Of a stretch of 13,788 bases of DNA, positions 7,870 to 13,788 are shown piece after piece. Below the pieces are notes generated by a model, which worked only from the letters and a program-made list of their open reading frames with translations, was not told the origin of the DNA and did no database searches. This DNA is from Deltaproteobacteria bacterium (GTDB lineage Bacteria; Desulfobacterota_B; Binatia; UBA9968), in contig VBKY01000007.1 of assembly GCA_005879255.1 (NCBI GenBank), positions 1-13,788 on the forward strand, in the 5' to 3' direction. A program made the translations under genes and the position numbers. Positions within the stretch are counted from its first letter, which is position 1. Each line of letters starts with the position of its first letter.

Positions 7870-8522
7870 ACCGCGTGTTTGTGCTGTCGCCGGCAAACTG
7901 CAATGGTCTGCGCGCCCGGTGGCTGCTCAGGAAAAACAGTCGATCGGATCTGGCGCGACGTTTGCGCAGCTCCGGCGTGCCGTTGGGTGAGGTTTTCACC
8001 TTTTTGAGCGCGCTCTATTTTCGCGGCAAGCTCAGTTACGCGCAGGCCTTCACGCGACCGCCGTCCGAGTGTCCGGGAATTTTGATAATTACACCTAGTG
8101 CCGGTCTCCTGCCATACGACACGTTGATTCGAATGCCGAAACTGAGGGGATTCGGCCGCGTGCCGATCCGCCTCAAGAATCGGCTCTACTGTTCTTCGCT
8201 TCGGCGCACCGCCACAAGGCTCGCTAGTGAAATGGGTTCCGACTGTGAGCTGATTCTCCTGGGAAGCATTGCCAGCGGCAAGTATTTGGACATTTTGAGT
8301 CCAATTTTTGGCAGCCGGCTGCGCGTTCCCGCCGACTTCATCGGTCGAGGCGACATGAGCCGCGGTGGGTTGTTGCTGCGATGCGTGAGCGAAAATCGCG
8401 AACTGAATTACATCGACCTCGCCGCCATGTCCGCTCCCGGCCCGAAGCGATACCGTACGAATAGAAAAATACTCGATAACCTGCCTGAGCAGCCAACAAT
8501 CCCGGAAGATTTTCTTGCGTAA
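7866..8522 (+). CDS. Uncharacterised protein translationally coupled to the PolX-like gene
   Basis: I do not recognise a named family. The product has 218 residues and is Arg-rich, with no signal peptide and no clear membrane helix. It looks like a single alpha/beta domain: an opening strand RVFVLSPANCNG, a helix with SDLARRLRSSG, a strand GILIITPSAGLLP, a strand-turn CELILLGSIASGKYLDIL (~128-144) and a distinctive GRGDMSRGGLLLRCV (~160-174). The Gly-rich SIASGK stretch resembles, but does not match, a P-loop. The tail after ~195 is basic and probably disordered. Its ATG overlaps the PolX stop as ATGA, so the two are almost certainly co-transcribed and translationally coupled, which suggests a shared role in nucleic-acid or nucleotide processing (inference). 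I have an unsourced impression of similar proteins elsewhere, but no function can be given. Confidence 0.7.
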   Translation: MNRVFVLSPANCNGLRARWLLRKNSRSDLARRLRSSGVPLGEVFTFLSALYFRGKLSYAQAFTRPPSECPGILIITPSAGLLPYDTLIRMPKLRGFGRVPIRLKNRLYCSSLRRTATRLASEMGSDCELILLGSIASGKYLDILSPIFGSRLRVPADFIGRGDMSRGGLLLRCVSENRELNYIDLAAMSAPGPKRYRTNRKILDNLPEQPTIPEDFLA

Positions 8523-9153
8523 TGGTCGTGAGTTTTGTGAGATTCTGCCGCGTACGCGTCGATCGTTCGGTTCGGCTCACGCCAGGCTAGGCTCAGCATG
8601 AACTGAAATGCATCAACGATATTAAGTCAGCCCGGTGCTACCGGCCCGAAGCGACGGGTAGAGGCTCGCCGTAGACGCCATTCATGGCCGATTTGCCGGT
8701 TAAATCCAAGGCCGGTTGGAATCCTCTGAGTTTTCGGGTTTTTCGCTTGTACCTGGCCGGTTCAGCCTATGAGTTTCGCTGTGGCCGTCTGGGCATTTAT
8801 CAGACTCTGCTGGCCAAGCCCGCACGCGGTCAAAGCGGTCTACCGCTCACGCGAGCGGACTGGTATAGGTGATCGGACAAACTCGGAGATGTAGAATCTG
8901 GAAACGTCAACAAAACGAAACGCCAGCTGCTTTATCCGCCTCGCGACGTCCGCGTCGCAGTTGAAAACACGGGCTATTCCACCGTGCTCAAAACACTCCG
9001 TGCCGCGCTCCTGTGACCATATCGATTCACGATCCAACAGGCGCCGGGTCAGTTCAGATCAATCTTGAATTCAGCGTGATATGGCACTGCAACTGAACTT
9101 CTTGACCCTGCGACTGCAATTTAACTACGCTGCAGGGGCAAGAGGAGGATTCT
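8523..9153. other. Long mostly non-coding gap around the methyltransferase remnant
   Basis: Apart from the remnant at 8684-8872 and the ribosome site of the next gene, I see no supported gene. A minus-strand frame at 8840-9037 is open but has no ribosome site and no recognisable family. No convincing terminator follows the gene ending at 8522. TTGACC at 9102-9107 could be a -35 for the solute-binding gene, but no -10 sits at the right spacing. The gap looks like decaying sequence. Confidence 0.5.
8684..8872 (+). pseudogene. C-terminal remnant of a cyclopropane-fatty-acid-synthase-like methyltransferase
   Basis: An open stretch of 62 codons encodes FRLYLAGSAYEFRCGRLGIYQTLLAKP followed by LPLTRADWYR. 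This resembles the extreme C-terminus of CFA-synthase-family SAM-dependent methyltransferases, which characteristically end in W-R-L-Y-L-A-G-S...F, then a Q-x-x-x-A-K-P-like stretch and L-P-W-T-R-A-D-L-Y. Such enzymes are about 400 residues long. Here the preceding catalytic domain is absent: an in-frame stop lies at 8672-8674 and no other upstream frame continues the family. There is no ribosome site before the ATG. I read it as a deletion remnant. The real similarity starts near residue 11 (WNPLSF). Confidence 0.5.
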
Positions 9154-10158
9154 ATGTTTGTGAGAATACGGCCACATCGGCGAATGAGTTTTATCGTGCC
9201 GGCACTCTTGCTTGTTTGTGGCCAAACTCACGCGCAGGAAAAACTCAAGATTTCCTACAGCTCGGTGGATGCTCCGAACGCCAATTGGTATATCGCCGAG
9301 AACAAAGGGATCTATCAAAAATATGGCTTGGACGTAGATTTGGTCTTCATTCCGACCTCGACGACCAACGTCGCCACCCTGGTTGCCGGCTCGATCAAAG
9401 TCGGCAATATTTCCGGTGGTAGCATCGCCAACGCGGTTGTCGGGGGCGCTAATCTCGTTGCCGTCGGCTGTTTCATCAACACGCTACCTTATGAGCTGAT
9501 CGTTCATCAATCGATCCGCACTCCGCAACAACTAAAAGGTAAGAGTGTCGGCATTAGCCGCATCGGCAGCTCTTCGGACGTGGCGGCCAGAGTCCTGCTC
9601 AAGGGGCTAGGGCTCGAGCCGGAAAAAGACGTAGCCATTCTTCAGGTCGGCGGCTCGGGTGAAAGGGCGGCAGCCTTCGCCACAGGAAAAATCGCTGCTT
9701 TTCCGTCACCTCCGGGCACCATCCATCTGACCAAAGGAATGGCCAGCAGGACTCTCATCACGACTGCGGATTTTCCGAAGAGCTACCCTTTTCCCTATGT
9801 TTGTCCGACGACGCCAAAGAGTTATCTGTCGAGCAATCGAGACACCGTCAAGCGGTTGCTGATGGCATTGATCGAGGCAACTCACTTTTTCAAAAACCGC
9901 AAGGAAGAGAGCAAGAAGATCCTCGCCAAGTATTCACGCCAATCGAACGAAGCCTATCTGGAAAGCGCGTACCAGACCATCGCTAAACTCTTCGAGCGCG
10001 TGCCGCTTGCGACGCGGGACGGAATGGAAGTCCAGATCAATGAAGCGCTCGCGTTGGCGCGCAAACCAGGCGCGAGCGTGAAGGTCGACGACATCGTCGA
10101 CGACAGGCTCGTCGTCGAGCTGGAAAAGGAAGGTTTCATCGATCGAATTTACAAATAG
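9154..10158 (+). CDS. NitT/TauT-type ABC transporter substrate-binding protein (orphan)
   Basis: Periplasmic binding protein of the NMT1/THI5-like, TauA/SsuA superfamily, 334 residues, which would deliver a small organic ligand (sulfonates, nitrate, pyrimidine precursors or aromatics in known members) to an ABC permease. A signal peptide is clear: basic N-terminus (RIRPHRR), hydrophobic core FIVPALLLVCG, and a likely signal peptidase I site after THA (~27). The mature part starts KLKISYSSVDAPNANWYIAENKGIYQKYGLDVDLVFI. It continues with the hallmark block LVAGSIKVGNISGGSIANAVVGGANLVAVG and then LKGKSVGISRIGSSSDVAARVLLKGLGL. AGGAGG at 9143-9148 sits five bases before the ATG. No permease or ATPase gene is adjacent, so it must use a distant transporter or act as an orphan receptor. 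The ligand cannot be assigned. Confidence 0.88.
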   Translation: MFVRIRPHRRMSFIVPALLLVCGQTHAQEKLKISYSSVDAPNANWYIAENKGIYQKYGLDVDLVFIPTSTTNVATLVAGSIKVGNISGGSIANAVVGGANLVAVGCFINTLPYELIVHQSIRTPQQLKGKSVGISRIGSSSDVAARVLLKGLGLEPEKDVAILQVGGSGERAAAFATGKIAAFPSPPGTIHLTKGMASRTLITTADFPKSYPFPYVCPTTPKSYLSSNRDTVKRLLMALIEATHFFKNRKEESKKILAKYSRQSNEAYLESAYQTIAKLFERVPLATRDGMEVQINEALALARKPGASVKVDDIVDDRLVVELEKEGFIDRIYK

Positions 10159-10351
10159 AAGCATCGACTCCCCGCGCGGCGAACGAGCCATTCTGCGGCA
10201 GCCCTTTGGGCTTCCAGAAAGGCGGGTTCTCGGCTACAGATTAGGGTGGACATTTTCACCGCGCCGGAGTATGGAGAGCGTAACGAGAGAAGGAAGCATT
10301 GACACTGTTGGCCCGCTTAGTCGTCATGCGTCAGCATAGGAGGATAATTCT

Positions 10352-11437
10352 ATGAGGAGAAAACCGGCGAGACCTTGTAGCCCTGCTTTGAAATATATAT
10401 CGCTTCCGGCCGTGCTTTTCGCGCTCTTAATCAATACGGCGCCGGTTAGCGCCGACATGGTGCGCATCTACGTCACGAATGCCGCAGGGGACGCCGTTCA
10501 TGTTATCGACCCCGCGACCAACAAGGTCGTGCAGGTGATCAAAGGGATTGAGTCGGCTCATGGGATTAATTTCGCTCCCGATGGCTCCCGTGTCTATATC
10601 AGCAACGAAGCTGATAACACGCTAGACGTCGTCGATCGAAAAACCGGCAAGTTTATCAAAAAGGTCGCTCTCAGCGGCCATCCCAATAACATTGCGGTTA
10701 GCAAGGACGGAGGCCGCGTCGTCGTCGCCATCGCCGAACAACCGGGCGCATTGGATTTTATTGACACGGTTTCGCTGACCAGGGCCAAAACCGTTCCGGT
10801 AAACGGCCGCCAGCACAACGTCTACGTGACACCGGACGGGAAATACTCGGTCTCCGGTTCGACGAGGACAGGCGTTATATCCGTCGTCGACCTGCAAACC
10901 GAGCAGCCTGCCTGGGAGGTCAAGCTGGATGCCGGCGTACGTCCCATGACGTTTGAAGTGAATCCCGACGGGTCGACGCGCCGGGTGTATGCGCAGCTTT
11001 CCAATCTTAACGGTTTTGCCGTCGTAGATTTCTCCGCACGCAAAGAAGTTGACCGGATTAAGCTGCCAGACGACCCCACGGGTTACGGCGCCCAGGAGAA
11101 TCGCTTGGGTTCACCGTCGCACGGCATCGGTGTTGCCCCCGATGGCAAAACCCTTTGGGTCACTAGTCTGTCGGCCAATGCTGTGTTCGTGTACGCGTTG
11201 CCCGACCTCAAGCCGCAAGGACATGTCGCGCTGCCCGAACTCAAGCTCAAGGGATTCAGCCAGCCGCTCGGAGCGCTGCCGAACTGGGTGACCTTCACGC
11301 CCGACAGTAAGTTGATCTATGTATCCAACTCAGGGATTAAGTCAGTCTCTGCAATCAATACCAGCGCGATGAAAGTCGTCGCAAACATCCCGGTCGGTGA
11401 AGTGCCCAAACGCATCAACACGTTGGCGATGCGCTAA
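10352..11437 (+). CDS. Secreted YncE-family beta-propeller (YVTN repeats)
   Basis: 361-residue exported protein. The signal peptide has a basic start (MRRKPARP), a hydrophobic core (LPAVLFALLINTA) and a probable cleavage after VSA (~34). The mature chain is a run of about seven YVTN/NHL-like blades of ~40 residues: RIYVTNAAGDAVHVIDPATN, GINFAPDGSRVYISNEADN, NIAVSKDGGRVVVAI, NVYVTPDGKYSVSGS, GIGVAPDGKTLWVTSLSAN and WVTFTPDSKLIYVSNSG. Such propellers are periplasmic scaffolds or binding subunits, and some act beside quinohaem or cytochrome systems. A strong AGGAGG (10338-10343) precedes the ATG by eight bases. A TTGACA at 10299-10304 may be a -35, though its -10 is poor. An intrinsic terminator follows 34 bases after the stop. 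The next gene converges and encodes a cytochrome c, so a redox role is possible but unproven. Confidence 0.85.
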   Translation: MRRKPARPCSPALKYISLPAVLFALLINTAPVSADMVRIYVTNAAGDAVHVIDPATNKVVQVIKGIESAHGINFAPDGSRVYISNEADNTLDVVDRKTGKFIKKVALSGHPNNIAVSKDGGRVVVAIAEQPGALDFIDTVSLTRAKTVPVNGRQHNVYVTPDGKYSVSGSTRTGVISVVDLQTEQPAWEVKLDAGVRPMTFEVNPDGSTRRVYAQLSNLNGFAVVDFSARKEVDRIKLPDDPTGYGAQENRLGSPSHGIGVAPDGKTLWVTSLSANAVFVYALPDLKPQGHVALPELKLKGFSQPLGALPNWVTFTPDSKLIYVSNSGIKSVSAINTSAMKVVANIPVGEVPKRINTLAMR

Positions 11438-11470
11438 CGCGATAATTTCTAAAAATTGATTTCCTCGATC

Positions 11471-11513
11471 AAGCGGTGACGGCTGAATTCTTCGACGCTG
11501 TCACCGCTTTTTT
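11471..11513 (+). terminator. Rho-independent terminator of the beta-propeller gene
   Basis: Arms AAGCGGTGACGGC (11471-11483) and GCTGTCACCGCTT (11497-11509) form a 13-bp stem with a single G-U pair and a 13-base loop, and six T residues run from 11508 to 11513. On the opposite strand the stem is followed by mixed sequence, so it should work only in the plus direction. Confidence 0.88.
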
Positions 11514-11595
11514 AACGCTGCGCAAACGAATAGGAAGAACCAGCGCGCTTAACACGCGTGCGAAGACTCTCCGACGATACGTTTGCGCGAGCAAG

Positions 11596-12021
11596 CTACT
11601 TGTTCTGACCGCGGACCCATTGCGCGAGAATTTTCCAATCGGGGTCGTTCTTCGAGGAAAATTGTCTACCTCCGGAGTGAAACGCCAGTCCGCCCGCCTC
11701 CGGCGCGAGTGGATGCAGTAACAACTTGCTCGCGTCTGGATCGCCCGCGACCACCAGAGCCGCGATGCTTTGAAAATTGCGCTGAGATTGTTCCTCGGAC
11801 CAAGACTTACTTCCGGGCGAAAGCTTCTGCAGACGAAAGGCGTTGTTGGCCTCCACATGGCAGACGTAGCATCGGCCGTGGCCGTCCCGTTTCTTCAGGA
11901 AGATGGGCTCGATGCGGTTTCGATAAATATCGTAATCAAGCGCCACCTCTGCCGTGGGCGCCGACGTTGCAAGCAGAAGCAGCGCGAGAGCAATCACCAA
12001 TCCCATGCGGTTCGACATCAT
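11596..12021 (-). CDS. Secreted mono-haem c-type cytochrome (PSCyt1-like)
   Basis: 141-residue periplasmic protein. A signal peptide (MGLVIALALLLLATSAPTA, residues ~6-24) is followed by YDIYRNRIEPIFLKKRDGHGRCYVCH. Cys51-x-x-Cys54-His55 is the single covalent haem site. The layout (Y-x-x-x-I-x-P-I-F before the haem motif, a LSPGSKSW stretch, then VVAGDPDASKLLLHPLAPEAGG and a W near the end) resembles the PSCyt1 domain of planctomycete-type cytochromes, which usually occurs in larger proteins; here it stands alone. It would carry electrons in the periplasm, with unknown partners. I start at ATG 12021 because AGGAGG (12036-12031) lies nine bases upstream and the signal peptide begins right after; an upstream ATG at 12084 would put 21 charged residues before it. 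It converges on the beta-propeller gene. Confidence 0.82.
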   Translation of the reverse strand: MMSNRMGLVIALALLLLATSAPTAEVALDYDIYRNRIEPIFLKKRDGHGRCYVCHVEANNAFRLQKLSPGSKSWSEEQSQRNFQSIAALVVAGDPDASKLLLHPLAPEAGGLAFHSGGRQFSSKNDPDWKILAQWVRGQNK

Positions 12022-12257
12022 AAATAACTCCCTCCTCTTTCCCTGTCTGGTACGGAGTTCCTCGATCTCCGGATCGCTTAACACAGGATGGCTGAGCTGG
12101 CAATGAAACTTTTCATAGTGTGATCTTCGCCAAGCATCCTCTCAAGTAGACCGGCCACACAATTGGCACCGGCGTCCTGGGTTAGAAAATCAGCGTTGAC
12201 GCGGCGGCTTTTCTCCGAGTATGCTTCGTGCCAAATCACGTTTTGTGGAGGTGACTC

Positions 12258-12896
12258 ATGTACGAGATCGGTGGAAAACAGATCCCGGCGACGTTGGCGG
12301 AGGTTGTCGATCCCAAGCGCTCGGCGCTGCTCATCTGGGACATGGAATACGCCATCGGACCCAACGCTTTTAACTATAAAGAGATCCTGGCCAATCTAAA
12401 AATGCTGTCCGGCGCGGCCCGGCAAGCGGGCGTGCCGGTTTTCTATTCGGTCCAAACCGGTTTTGACCTACTGAAGGAGGAAGCCGGCGTCTGGGTGCGC
12501 GTGCGCATGAAGCGGGCGAAGGCAAGCGATCCGAAGCAGCTACTCAACGAAAAAGAAAACCCCAGAGACCGAGAAATCGTCGAGGAATTGAAACCCGACC
12601 CAAAGGATATCGTTTTCCAGAAACGCCGGCCCGATGGTTTCGTCGGCACTGACTTTGATCTCATGTTGCGAAGCAACGGCGTGCGAACAATTCTAATTGG
12701 CGGTGTTGCCACCGAAGGCGGCATCGAAGGCACCGCCCGCAGCGCGCGCAATTTGGGCTACGACACGGTCGTCTTAAAGGACTGCGTCGGTTCGCGCAAC
12801 CGCGAGCTCCACGAATTGGCTTTGAAGCTCATGGAGCAGACCCACTTCGACATCGCTGCCGCGGCTGAGATCGCGGCAATTTGGCAGCGCGAGTGA
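12258..12896 (+). CDS. Isochorismatase-fold hydrolase lacking the cysteine nucleophile
   Basis: 212-residue cytoplasmic protein of the isochorismatase/cysteine-hydrolase superfamily (nicotinamidase, N-carbamoylsarcosine amidase, isochorismatase). The catalytic Asp28 is in LLIWDMEY and Lys122 in VFQKRRPDGFVGTDFDLML. The third signature is usually G-x-A-T-N-x-C-V-E-x-T-A-R but reads GGVATEGGIEGTARSA, so Gly155 occupies the nucleophile position. Members without the cysteine, such as PhzD-type isochorismatases, cleave vinyl ethers by acid catalysis, so amidase chemistry is doubtful. A near-perfect GGAGGTGA (12247-12254) precedes the ATG. The next frame starts five bases after the stop, so it probably headed an operon with the now truncated solute-binding protein. 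The substrate is unknown. Confidence 0.85.
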   Translation: MYEIGGKQIPATLAEVVDPKRSALLIWDMEYAIGPNAFNYKEILANLKMLSGAARQAGVPVFYSVQTGFDLLKEEAGVWVRVRMKRAKASDPKQLLNEKENPRDREIVEELKPDPKDIVFQKRRPDGFVGTDFDLMLRSNGVRTILIGGVATEGGIEGTARSARNLGYDTVVLKDCVGSRNRELHELALKLMEQTHFDIAAAAEIAAIWQRE

Positions 12897-12901
12897 TTGA
12901 C

Positions 12902-13081
12902 ATGCGAATAACGCTGCTCAGTGTCTTCGCCGCTTCGCTCCTTGGCTGCTTTTTTTCCGCTCTCTATGCGCGGCCCGATGAGAAAATTGTCGACCGCGCG
13001 CGCAAAGAGGGCTCGCTGAGCTTTTACACCACCATGGCCGCCACTGAGAGCAAGCTCGCGCTCGGATATCCAGGACGTTGA
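12902..13081 (+). pseudogene. Truncated periplasmic solute-binding protein (N-terminal fragment)
   Basis: The frame opens five bases after the isochorismatase-fold gene. It encodes a good signal peptide (MRITLLSVFAASLLGCFFSALYA, cleavage probably after the last Ala) and then RPDEKIVDRARKEGSLSFYTTMAATESKLAL. That stretch is the usual mature start of iron- or spermidine-type extracellular solute-binding proteins (A-x-x-E-G-x-L-x-x-Y-T-x-x). It then ends abruptly after GYPGR at a TGA, where a full member runs ~330 residues. Nothing resembling the remaining ~270 residues is found in any frame before the next gene at 13140, so an internal deletion is more likely than a simple frameshift. It might still be made and exported as a ~60-residue product. 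Confidence 0.55.
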
Positions 13082-13139
13082 CGATGATTGCATTATTTTG
13101 TTAAAACTCATTTAGGTCGATTTATATAGGAGAGTTGCC

Positions 13140-13640
13140 ATGGGTTTTACCCTCGAATCATTTGCCTCGGAATGTCACCGGATTCTCAAAGAGGATCCCA
13201 GCCCAACAGGCAGAGAGAAGATACGCAACTTGGTGCAAGATGCGCTCAAAGATAAAACTTTCATCGCATCCTATGTCAACGATAACACGCCGGATCGTCA
13301 GGTAATCTACGAAGATCCGGAGCTCGGTTTTTGCATCTGTGCGCACGTGAACCGCGACGCCCGGGAAGCGAATCCGCACGATCACGGATCATCCTGGGCG
13401 ATTTACGGCCTAGCGTTCGGCGAAACCGAGATGAGCGACTGGGAAGTCCTCGAGCCTGCAGCTGAAAGCAAGCCGGGAACAGTTCGGCGTGGCAAAGTCT
13501 ATACGCTAAAGCCCGGAATGGCGCACATTTACAACGAGGGCAACGTCCACTCACCCAAACGCGTCGCGGCCACCGGGCTGCTTCGTATCGAGGGCAAGAA
13601 CACCCAGAAAATGAAACGGTTCGCTTATAAAGCTATCTGA
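13140..13640 (+). CDS. Small 3-His cupin, cysteine-dioxygenase-like
   Basis: 166-residue cytoplasmic protein. A helical N-terminus (~1-35: LESFASECHRILKEDPSP) leads into a cupin barrel. NPHDHGSSWAIYGLAFGETEM gives His80 and His82, and MAHIYNEGNVHSPKRVAATGLLRIEG gives His129 and His137. The latter in GNVHSP is the likelier third iron ligand, by analogy with the thiol-dioxygenase order H-x-H...H. The PHDH..WA..G...G pattern is shared with the larger cupin at 5313-5864, although overall identity is low and the C-terminal CDO signature is less clear. A TAGGAGAG ribosome site (13127-13134) precedes the ATG by five bases. It follows the truncated solute-binding gene by 58 bases and may belong to the same transcription unit. 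The substrate is unknown. Confidence 0.68.
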   Translation: MGFTLESFASECHRILKEDPSPTGREKIRNLVQDALKDKTFIASYVNDNTPDRQVIYEDPELGFCICAHVNRDAREANPHDHGSSWAIYGLAFGETEMSDWEVLEPAAESKPGTVRRGKVYTLKPGMAHIYNEGNVHSPKRVAATGLLRIEGKNTQKMKRFAYKAI

Positions 13641-13788
13641 GCAATTCTTACTGGGCTAAGAGAAAATTCAGTCTTAACGTCGAGGAAAAAAGGGCGGAGT
13701 TCTGCCGCGACCATGGCGAATTTTGACCCGCCGGCCTGAATAGTTTGCGCTCCTCGATCCCAGTTAGCGGCCGGCACTTTAGCCGTGG

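Noticed and set aside
8840..9037. Minus-strand ORF of 65 codons upstream of the solute-binding gene
   Set aside because: No ribosome site and no family match; overlaps the methyltransferase remnant; probably chance in GC-rich DNA.
10084..10123. Repeated GTCGACGAC units inside the solute-binding gene
   Set aside because: Explained by consecutive Val-Asp-Asp codons in a real coding frame.
10200..10212. Hairpin AGCCC-TTT-GGGCT after the solute-binding gene as a terminator
   Set aside because: Stem of only five pairs and no T tract follows.
13098..13128. AT-rich promoter-like sequence (TTGTTA ... TATATA) before the small cupin gene
   Set aside because: The spacing is about 19 bases and the -35 is poor; the gene may instead be read from upstream.
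13632..13788. Minus-strand frame entering from the window edge (AANWDRGAQTIQAGGSK...), open for about 50 codons
   Set aside because: It could be the end of a gene outside the window, but another minus frame is also open there for ~45 codons and neither is a family I recognise.

Overview
The window looks like a chromosomal stretch of an uncultivated-type Gram-negative soil or sediment bacterium. It has moderately high GC, scattered short operons on both strands, an orphan NitT/TauT-type substrate-binding protein, a PSCyt1-like periplasmic cytochrome c, a degenerate IS and several gene remnants. This gene mix resembles lineages such as Binatota, Rokubacteria, Tectomicrobia or related deltaproteobacterial groups, but nothing here fixes the taxonomy (inference). 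There are no RNA genes, no CRISPR array and no phage genes.

Layout. 1-1101 is the 3' three quarters of an IS1380-family transposase, broken by a one-base frameshift and cut by the window edge. After an empty gap come a minus-strand SRPBCC/START-like protein (1436-2050), a 133-bp nested-palindrome repeat with perfect 17-bp ends (2060-2192), and a minus-strand YeiH-type putative sulfate exporter with a long hydrophilic insert (2347-3879). The exporter has a near-consensus promoter and an operator-like palindrome. Plus-strand genes follow: a long LOG-family nucleotide-processing protein (4087-5121), a cysteine-dioxygenase-like cupin (5313-5864), and a two-gene operon of PolX-type protein (6154-7869) and an uncharacterised protein (7866-8522) joined by an ATGA overlap. 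The gap 8523-9153 holds a C-terminal remnant of a cyclopropane-fatty-acid-synthase-like methyltransferase. Then come a NitT/TauT substrate-binding protein (9154-10158) and a secreted YncE-type beta-propeller (10352-11437) ending in a clear intrinsic terminator. Facing the propeller is a secreted mono-haem cytochrome (11596-12021, minus). Last are an isochorismatase-fold hydrolase (12258-12896), a truncated solute-binding protein (12902-13081) and a second, smaller 3-His cupin (13140-13640).

How genes may work together. The PolX-like protein keeps every PHP-domain metal ligand and its HhH motifs, but the polymerase carboxylates read Q198, C200 and E243. It is therefore probably a nuclease or phosphoesterase rather than a polymerase, and it is translationally coupled to a conserved-looking partner of unknown function. 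This pair is the best candidate here for undescribed biology. A weaker theme is sulfur: a sulfate-exporter-family transporter, a TauA-superfamily binding protein and two thiol-dioxygenase-like cupins lie within about 11 kb, but not in one operon. The isochorismatase-fold protein has glycine where the cysteine nucleophile should be. No complete new multi-gene defence or biosynthetic system is evident.
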